Source: Actinomycetota bacterium (GTDB lineage Bacteria > Actinomycetota > Thermoleophilia > Solirubrobacterales > Solirubrobacteraceae). Taken from it: 64,000 bases of DNA. A model generated the notes under the pieces. It ran no database searches. It was given only the letters and a program-made list of their open reading frames with translations, and had not been told where the DNA came from. The translations under genes and the position numbers were made by a program. Shown piece by piece: positions 58,462-64,000 of the stretch (positions are counted from its first letter, which is position 1; each line of letters begins with the position of its first letter). The DNA lies in contig WLOQ01000005.1 of NCBI GenBank assembly GCA_009699245.1, positions 62,001 to 126,000 of the forward strand, given 5' to 3'.

Positions 58462-59632
58462 GGGGTTCGGTCCTCTGGGGCGTTGGAGCAGACGGCTGAG
58501 GTTCTAGCGCACCGCCGACGAGCGGCAGTTCGCCCGCGTCGAGCGCGGCGAGCTCGGCGGTATCGAGCGCGCCCTCGTCGCGCCAACGATCCACCGTCTT
58601 GCGCAGCTGGAGGTAGGCGATGATCCCGGGCACCGTCGGAAGCCAGAAGGCGAATGCCCGGTAGGTGAGCACGCTGACGACGGCGAGGCTGCTGTCGACG
58701 TTGAAGGCGATCAGCGCACCGATCATGCCGCCGTCGACGCCGCCGATGCCACCGGGGAGCGGCAGGAGGTTCGCGAGCATGCCGATGAAGTACGCCATCA
58801 CGATGACGGCGAACGCCGGCGGCTCCCCGAAGGCGTGGAACGCCGCCCAGAGCGTGAGGATGTCGAAGAGCCACCAGAGGCCTGCGCCGCTGATGCCCCA
58901 CTCCCGCTCGCGCACGAGGCGCAGCGCCTCGCGGACGCCGTCCCCGATCGCCGCCGGGACCTTCGCGAGGTGCGCGAGGAATTGCGCGAAGCGACCCGAG
59001 CCGTGCGCCCAGGCGGCCAGGTGGCGGTCGATCTGCTCGGGAATCAGTGCGCAGCTCGCACCGAGCGCGAGGACGATCAGCCCGAAGATCGCCGGGGCCA
59101 TCGTGATGGCGAAATCTGAGCTGCCGCGGAAGACCCCGACGAACATCCCGACGCCGACGATGACCATCGACAGCATGTAGAAGCTGTAGAGGAGGACGTA
59201 CTGCGCGACCATGCGCGAGGCGACCGTGCGCGTGCGCATCCCAGACCGGCGCAACGCCCAGACCGTGAGCGCCGCGCCCCCAGCGCCTGCCGCGGCGAAG
59301 ATCCGTGTGGCTGCAAGTCCGGCCATGGTGATCTGGTAGCTCGCGCGCCACCCGATGCGGTCGCTCCCGTGGACGAACACCGCCCGGAAGAGCCAGATGT
59401 AGCCGCCGAACGATGCGAGCTCGAAGAGCGCGCAGACGAGCAGCCACCACGGGTCGCCTTCGCGTACACGCTGAAGCGTCTCGTCGATGCCGGCAAGGCG
59501 CGGAAGCCCGAGGTAGAGGAAGGCGACGGTCAGGACGACGAAGACGCCGAGGATCACGGCGCGCTGGCGCGTCAGCCGGATGCGCGGCATGGCGCCGCCG
59601 CCCTGGAGATCGTCTTCGACCGGCTCCATCAT
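58454..59632 (-). CDS. UPF0104 family (YbhN/AglD-type) integral membrane protein
   Basis: 392 residues from ATG 59632, which overlaps the PAP2 stop by four bases; the longer frame upstream is a PAP2 shadow. About eight membrane helices are visible. FAAAGAGGAALTVWALRRSGM and MLANLLPLPGGIGGVDGGMIG are signatures of this lysylphosphatidylglycerol synthase transmembrane-like family. Family members act in lipid or glycan export or modification. It lies between the PAP2 gene and trxB. Confidence 0.87.
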   Translation of the reverse strand: MMEPVEDDLQGGGAMPRIRLTRQRAVILGVFVVLTVAFLYLGLPRLAGIDETLQRVREGDPWWLLVCALFELASFGGYIWLFRAVFVHGSDRIGWRASYQITMAGLAATRIFAAAGAGGAALTVWALRRSGMRTRTVASRMVAQYVLLYSFYMLSMVIVGVGMFVGVFRGSSDFAITMAPAIFGLIVLALGASCALIPEQIDRHLAAWAHGSGRFAQFLAHLAKVPAAIGDGVREALRLVREREWGISGAGLWWLFDILTLWAAFHAFGEPPAFAVIVMAYFIGMLANLLPLPGGIGGVDGGMIGALIAFNVDSSLAVVSVLTYRAFAFWLPTVPGIIAYLQLRKTVDRWRDEGALDTAELAALDAGELPLVGGALEPQPSAPTPQRTEPHE

Positions 59633-60576
59633 GCCGGGTGGGCGCGGCGCTCGATGGCCTGGACAGCGCGAGCGACACGGCGCAGCGCCGGTGTCGCCAC
59701 GGGCGCAGCGGCGCGTACGCCTTCGGCGAGCGCAAGGCCTGCGACCAGATCGGTGACGTAATGCTCGCCGAGGTACACCAGCGCCACGCCGAGCGTCCCC
59801 GCATAGGTCCAGCCGATCACGCCCGGCACACGGCCGACGTCGGAGAGGACGTGGGCGGCGGTCACCGAGGTTGCGAAGTGCAGCGAAGGCATAGCGGCCA
59901 GGGGGTTGCCGGCGAGCCCATCGTAAAGGCCGTCCCAGCGGTCCTTCCAGAACTCGCGGCCGTAGTCGAGCATCATGCGCCGCAGGGGGATCTCGGTCTC
60001 GGTCTCGACCGCGGTCAGCCGGCCCACCTTGGCGGCGTACCACGGCGGCGCGGTCGGGACGAGCCAGTAACACAGCACCCCGAGGTCGAACGTCGCGTAG
60101 ACCATCATCGCCGAGCGCGGGAACTTCTCGCGGTGGCGCAGCAGCGTGTAGAGGACCGTGGCGTGGGGCACCGCGAACCACACCCAATGCGTCCAGACGA
60201 GCAGCTTCTCCGGTGCGCGGATGTGCCCATCGGGGTGCCGGAAGAGCCGCTGGAGCCGCACGCCGGGGAGTTCGCCCATCCCGATCGCCCGGTCGATGCG
60301 GACCGGGTAATCGACGTGCACCCGGGCCTCGAGCGACTCGGGATCGTCGTTGGGCATCTCGTACATCGCCACATACGCCCACATCTGCAGCAGGCAGACC
60401 GCGGCGTCACGACCGCGGCTGCGCGGCAGCGCGACGGACAGGGCGACCGGAGCCGTCCAGGCGGCGGCTGCGACGGCGGGCTTGGGCAGGCGCAGGCGAC
60501 GTCGAACTGCAGGAGCGGCGACCCCGGCGGCGACGAGCGCCCAGGCCGTGCACCGTAGAGCACGGGACCGGGTCAC
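59629..60576 (-). CDS. PAP2-superfamily (inositolphosphotransferase-type) membrane enzyme
   Basis: 315 residues with a GTG start. Several hydrophobic segments lead to the PAP2 motifs AMPSLHFATSVTAAHV (PSLH) and GEHYVTDLVAG (HxxxD), the phosphatase/transferase catalytic pair. PTAPPWY precedes them, as in the Aur1/Ipt1 subgroup. It may dephosphorylate or transfer a lipid-linked phosphate at the membrane. It overlaps the UPF0104 gene by four bases, so the two are likely one functional unit in lipid handling. Confidence 0.85.
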   Translation of the reverse strand: MTRSRALRCTAWALVAAGVAAPAVRRRLRLPKPAVAAAAWTAPVALSVALPRSRGRDAAVCLLQMWAYVAMYEMPNDDPESLEARVHVDYPVRIDRAIGMGELPGVRLQRLFRHPDGHIRAPEKLLVWTHWVWFAVPHATVLYTLLRHREKFPRSAMMVYATFDLGVLCYWLVPTAPPWYAAKVGRLTAVETETEIPLRRMMLDYGREFWKDRWDGLYDGLAGNPLAAMPSLHFATSVTAAHVLSDVGRVPGVIGWTYAGTLGVALVYLGEHYVTDLVAGLALAEGVRAAAPVATPALRRVARAVQAIERRAHPA

Positions 60577-60606
60577 GAGGTCAGCGAGTATAGGTTGCGC
60601 ATCGGC

Positions 60607-61320
60607 CTACGCGGCGCCCGCGCAGGCCGCGACGAAGCTCGCGATGACCCGGCTCGCGGGGTCCACCTCGGGATGCCATTGTACCCCGAGCACGAAGGGC
60701 TTCTCGGGCGCCTCGATCGCCTCGGGGAGGTCGTCAATCACCGACCACCCGGTGACGCGCAGGCCGCCGCCGATCCGATCGACTCCCTGATGGTGGTGGT
60801 GCCGGGTCGGGTGCAGCGTCGCTCCTGCGGCGCGCGCCGCCAGCGACCCCTCCTCCAGCCGCACGTCGTGCTCGGCCCCGTCGAAGGACCCCAGCGCGGG
60901 GCGATGGCGCTCGTGCCCCGCGTGCTCGGGAAGGTGCTGGATCAGCGTCCCCCCGCAGGCGACGTTGAGGAGCTGCATGCCGCGGCAGATGCCGAGCACG
61001 GGGATCCCCATGTCGAGGGCCACGGTCGTGAGCGCGATCTCCGCAGCGTCCTGGACGGCCTCGACGCCGCGCGTCGCCGGATGCGGGGATGCGCCGTACG
61101 CGCCAGGATCGATGTCCGACCCACCGGCGAGGAGCAGCCCGTCGAGGAGCGCGAGCGTCTGCTCGGGCGGGCCTCCCGGGTCCGGCGGGAGGATCATTGC
61201 CAGCCCCCCTGCGGCCTGGACCGCCTCGATGTACGGCAGCGGGGTTAGGACCGCCGGGCCCGACCAGACGCCCCATGTGGCGCGTTCGAGTCCGCCGCAG
61301 ATTCCGATCACCGGGCGCAT
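60607..61320 (-). CDS. Class I glutamine amidotransferase (PuuD-like gamma-glutamyl hydrolase)
   Basis: 237 residues. The catalytic triad is visible: Cys112 in LGICRGMQLLNV, His216 and Glu218 in GVQWHPEVD. LLLAGGSDIDPGAYG is the PuuD-type substrate loop. This family cleaves gamma-glutamyl bonds such as gamma-glutamyl-GABA. No putrescine genes are nearby. It is divergent from the crotonase gene and lies 30 bases upstream of the PAP2 gene on the same strand. Confidence 0.87.
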   Translation of the reverse strand: MRPVIGICGGLERATWGVWSGPAVLTPLPYIEAVQAAGGLAMILPPDPGGPPEQTLALLDGLLLAGGSDIDPGAYGASPHPATRGVEAVQDAAEIALTTVALDMGIPVLGICRGMQLLNVACGGTLIQHLPEHAGHERHRPALGSFDGAEHDVRLEEGSLAARAAGATLHPTRHHHHQGVDRIGGGLRVTGWSVIDDLPEAIEAPEKPFVLGVQWHPEVDPASRVIASFVAACAGAA

Positions 61321-61370
61321 CGGCGGGCGAGCCTACCTGGCGGCCCCGGGCCGTCATAGGATGCCCCGCC

Positions 61371-62189
61371 ATGACCGAGTACGAGTTGCAGCACGGATAC
61401 GGGACCGCGAACCTCTGGCGGTCGGGCGGCGTCGCGAAGATCGAACTTGCTCGCCCGGAGTCGCTGAACTCCTGGGGTGCGAGCCTCAGCGCGGATCTCT
61501 GGAGCGCGTTCGAGACGGTCCGCGACGACGACGACATCCGCGCCGTGGTGGTCACCGGCGCCGGGCGAGCGTTCTGCTCGGGCGCCGACCTCAAGGATGA
61601 GGACGAGCCGTTCCACACCGAGTCCGGCCACCCGGACCTCGAGCGCAAGCTCCAGAAGAACTACCACCCGCTGCTCACCGGCCTGCGCCGACTCCCCAAG
61701 CCCGTGGTCGCGGCCGTCAACGGCCCCGCGGTCGGGGTCGGCGTCTCGCTCGCCCTCTCGGCGGATCTCGTCTACGCGCGCCGCTCCGCGTACTTCCTGC
61801 TCGCCTTCGTGAACATCGGTCTCGTGCCGGACGGCGGGGCCTCGGCGCTGCTCTCCTCGCGCATCGGCGTCGCGCGCGCCAGCGAGCTCGCGATGCTCGG
61901 TGAACGGCTCCCCGCAGAGCGCGCGCTTGAGTGGGGACTCCTCAACGGCGTGTTCGATGACGACGCCTTCGAGGCCGAGGTCGATGCGATCGCAGCCAAG
62001 CTCGCCGCCGGCCCGACCCGCTCCTACGCGGGGATCAAGGCGCAGCTCAACGCGTGGAACTACACGGGCCACGAGGCGCAGCTCGCACTCGAGGCATCGC
62101 TGCAGCAGGAGATGTCCGAGACCGCCGACTTCGCCGAAGGCGTCCTCGCGTTCATCGAGAAGCGTCCCGCGAACTACACCGGCCGATGA
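61371..62189 (+). CDS. Enoyl-CoA hydratase/isomerase family protein (crotonase fold)
   Basis: 272 residues from ATG 61371. The oxyanion motifs GAGRAFCSGADLKDE and AVNGPAVGVGVSLAL are typical. The active-site region reads FVNIGLVPDGGAS, with Asn and Asp where hydratases have two Glu. This pattern is known in PaaG-like isomerases, so an isomerase or ring-opening step is more likely than hydration. The substrate is unknown. It is followed by ctaC, with 35 bases between them. Confidence 0.87.
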   Translation: MTEYELQHGYGTANLWRSGGVAKIELARPESLNSWGASLSADLWSAFETVRDDDDIRAVVVTGAGRAFCSGADLKDEDEPFHTESGHPDLERKLQKNYHPLLTGLRRLPKPVVAAVNGPAVGVGVSLALSADLVYARRSAYFLLAFVNIGLVPDGGASALLSSRIGVARASELAMLGERLPAERALEWGLLNGVFDDDAFEAEVDAIAAKLAAGPTRSYAGIKAQLNAWNYTGHEAQLALEASLQQEMSETADFAEGVLAFIEKRPANYTGR

Positions 62190-62224
62190 TGGCCGGGCAC
62201 CATCCGCCGCCACTCCGCGATAGC

Positions 62225-63139
62225 ATGCGAATCGCCTTGCGAGCTCCAGTGCGTTCCTCCCTCGCCCGCGCCTTTATGGCCCTCGGGCTTCTGTCGATCC
62301 TCATCCTGGCGACGGCCCCTGCCGCGTTCGCAGACTTCATTGCCCCGGACGCCGGCAGCGGATCACCAAATGCCGAGGGCATCAGGTCGCTGTACCTGAT
62401 CATCTATGTCCTCGCCGTGATCATCTTCGTCGGCGTCGGCGGGCTGCTGCTCTTCACGCTGCGGCGCTTCAGCGCGAAGCGTCATCCGGTCGCCGAGCAG
62501 ATCCACGGCAACAACAAGCTTGAGATCGGCTGGACGCTCGGCGCCGCGCTGCTGCTCGTCGTGATCTCCATCGTGACGTTCGCCAAGCTCGACGGGATCG
62601 ACAACCCGCCGAACAGCGGAGCCGAGGGCGCGCCCGTCACCGAGCAGGGCTCGTTCATCGCTGATGGCGCCCGGCGCCCGATGCCGCCCAACGGCAAGTC
62701 GCTCAACATCCAGGTCAACGGCCAGCAGTACATGTGGCGCTACGTCTACGCGGATGGCGACAAGGACCTGCTGAACAATGTGTTCGCGTACGAGACGATG
62801 GTCGTCCCGGTCAACACGACGGTGACGCTCACCATCCGCTCGAACGATGTCCAGCACTCCTGGTGGGTGCCGGACCTCGGCGGCAAGTTCGACGCCGTCC
62901 CCGGTTACACGAACTACACCTGGTTCAAGGCGACGAAGACCGGGACGTTCCGCGGTCAGTGCGCCGAACTCTGTGGGCGCAATCACGCCAACATGGTCGC
63001 TCAGGTCAAGGTCGTTGAGCCCGCGGCCTTCGAGGCCTGGTACGCACGTCAGAAGCAGAACATCGAGGGCGCGAACAAGCTCGCGGCCGCCGGCCGCCAG
63101 GCGCTCGCAGCGCAGGCAGCCCAGACCTCGGCGAAGTAG
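62225..63139 (+). CDS. ctaC: Cytochrome c oxidase subunit II
   Basis: 304 residues from ATG 62225, chosen because a signal-like helix follows; an in-frame ATG at 62186 overlaps the crotonase stop. Two membrane segments precede the CuA domain, whose ligands are in NDVQHSWWVPDL and FRGQCAELCGRNHANM (C-x3-C plus His and Met). The Ala-rich tail has no fused cytochrome c. It accepts electrons from cytochrome c and passes them to subunit I. ctaD follows 24 bases later. Confidence 0.95.
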   Translation: MRIALRAPVRSSLARAFMALGLLSILILATAPAAFADFIAPDAGSGSPNAEGIRSLYLIIYVLAVIIFVGVGGLLLFTLRRFSAKRHPVAEQIHGNNKLEIGWTLGAALLLVVISIVTFAKLDGIDNPPNSGAEGAPVTEQGSFIADGARRPMPPNGKSLNIQVNGQQYMWRYVYADGDKDLLNNVFAYETMVVPVNTTVTLTIRSNDVQHSWWVPDLGGKFDAVPGYTNYTWFKATKTGTFRGQCAELCGRNHANMVAQVKVVEPAAFEAWYARQKQNIEGANKLAAAGRQALAAQAAQTSAK

Positions 63140-63163
63140 CCGCAACCCAGCGACACACGGATC

Positions 63164-64000
63164 ATGGCCACTACTCCTCAAATCGCCACTTCCCTCACCC
63201 CGGTCCCCGAGATCGCAGCCCACGAGGTTCAGCGTCCGCAGCGCGGGTGGATCTCCTGGCTCACGACCACCGACCACAAGCGCATCGGGATCATGTATCT
63301 CGTCGCCTCCTGGGTCTTCTTCATGGTCGGTGGCGTCGAGGCGCTGATCATGCGCCTCCAGCTCGCGCAGGCCGACAACACGCTCGTCACGCCGCAGACG
63401 TACAACGCGCTCGTGACCATGCACGGCACGACGATGATCTTCCTGTTCCTGATCCCGATGATCGCCGGGTTCTCGAACTACATCGTCCCGCTGATGATCG
63501 GCGCGCGCGACATGGCGTTCCCCCGCCTGAACGCGCTCTCCTTCTGGCTCTTCCTCGCGGGCGGCGCGGCCTTCTACGGCTCGCTGCTCTGGTCCCCGCC
63601 CGAGTGCGGTTGGACGTGTTACGCGCCGCTCTCGGAAGCCACCTATTCGCCGACCGCCGGCGTCGACTCGTGGATCTTCCTCGTCCACCTCACCGGCATC
63701 TCGTCATTCGTCGGTGCGCTGAACCTCTTCGTCACGATCACGAACATGCGCGCTCCCGGCATGGGCTGGGGCCGGTTGCCCCTCTTCTGCTGGGCGATCC
63801 TGACGCAGTCGATCCTGCTGCTCCTCGCGCTTCCGGTCATCGCCGCGGCCGTCACGCTGCTGCTGACCGATCGTCACTTCGGGACGCACTTCTACGACGC
63901 CACGAACGGCGGCTCGCCGCTGCTCTGGCAGCACCTGTTCTGGTTCTTCGGCCACCCCGAGGTGTACATCCTCGTGCTGCCGGCCTTCGGCGTCATCTCC
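63164..64000 (+). CDS. ctaD: Cytochrome c oxidase subunit I (3' end cut by window)
   Basis: 279 codons are visible from ATG 63164 and the frame is open at the end of the window. [14 protein letters not shown] starts the fold, [15 protein letters not shown] gives the low-spin heme histidine, and [16 protein letters not shown] carries CuB histidine, the H-Y crosslink and the HPEVY glutamate, the signature of A1-type oxidases. [15 protein letters not shown] belongs to the D proton channel. It reduces oxygen and pumps protons. Confidence 0.97.
   Translation, partial: MATTPQIATSLTPVPEIAAHEVQRPQRGWISWLTTTDHKRIGIMYLVASWVFFMVGGVEALIMRLQLAQADNTLVTPQTYNALVTMHGTTMIFLFLIPMIAGFSNYIVPLMIGARDMAFPRLNALSFWLFLAGGAAFYGSLLWSPPECGWTCYAPLSEATYSPTAGVDSWIFLVHLTGISSFVGALNLFVTITNMRAPGMGWGRLPLFCWAILTQSILLLLALPVIAAAVTLLLTDRHFGTHFYDATNGGSPLLWQHLFWFFGHPEVYILVLPAFGVIS

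Overview
This window is a gene-dense, strongly GC-rich bacterial chromosome segment. The content fits a high-GC Gram-positive bacterium. My best guess is a deep-branching actinobacterium of the Thermoleophilia/Solirubrobacterales type. The reasons are the gene orders rng-rplU-rpmA-obg-proB-proA-nadD-rsfS and mreB-mreC-mreD-mrdA-rodA, the many GTG starts, an orphan MCE protein, an actinobacterial small-protein signature and tRNA genes without an encoded CCA. The lineage is inferred from gene content and not computed. I see no insertion sequence, prophage, integrase or CRISPR array. No stretch over 300 bp lacks a gene; the longest gap is about 175 bp, between tig and clpP.

Layout. 1-5.0 kb, minus strand: the left-truncated FAD reductase and crtB (carotenoid/isoprenoid pair) follow yqeY-phoH-ybeY-era in one tightly overlapping run, with a c-type cytochrome lipoprotein upstream. 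5.1-13.7 kb: a plus-strand SDR, then hrcA-dnaJ-prmA (heat shock and L11 methylation), a small unknown gene, an SDR broken by two single-base deletions, lepA and murJ. 13.7-20.4 kb: rpsT converges on holA, followed by the competence pair comEA-comEC and by leuS. 20.5-21.2 kb: tRNA-Ala with a hairpin terminator and a RutE-like nitroreductase. 21.2-28.6 kb, minus: rng, rplU, rpmA, obg, proB, proA, nadD, rsfS. 28.6-34.4 kb, minus: the rod-shape operon mreB-mreC-mreD-mrdA-rodA. 34.4-42.4 kb, minus: clpP, clpX, a small unknown, valS, folC, a 40-residue membrane protein, a zinc-ribbon membrane protein, ndk and maf. 42.5-47 kb: trigger factor with a repetitive Lys/Pro/Ala tail, a tiny plus-strand gene, tRNA-His, and copZ-copA for copper efflux.

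47-55 kb is more accessory: tRNA-Arg, an RDD membrane protein overlapped by a nonapeptide-repeat protein, a TetR/PhnA divergent pair around a perfect palindrome, tRNA-Pro, an OsmC protein, a NudL-type Nudix enzyme, a rhodanese, an alkyltransferase (Ogt) and a PAS-LuxR regulator. 55-61.3 kb, minus: a PuuD-like amidotransferase, a PAP2 membrane enzyme, a UPF0104 membrane protein, trxB, an orphan MCE protein and its secreted neighbour. 61.4 kb to the end, plus: a crotonase followed by ctaC-ctaD (cytochrome c oxidase subunits II and I, the latter running off the window).

Most of the window is housekeeping. I found no clearly new multi-gene system. The best candidates for something under-described are the RDD plus nonapeptide-repeat pair, the secreted-protein plus orphan MCE pair, and several tiny genes easily missed by automated calling. 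A frameshifted SDR and a maf gene whose only complete start is CTG are annotation problems worth checking.
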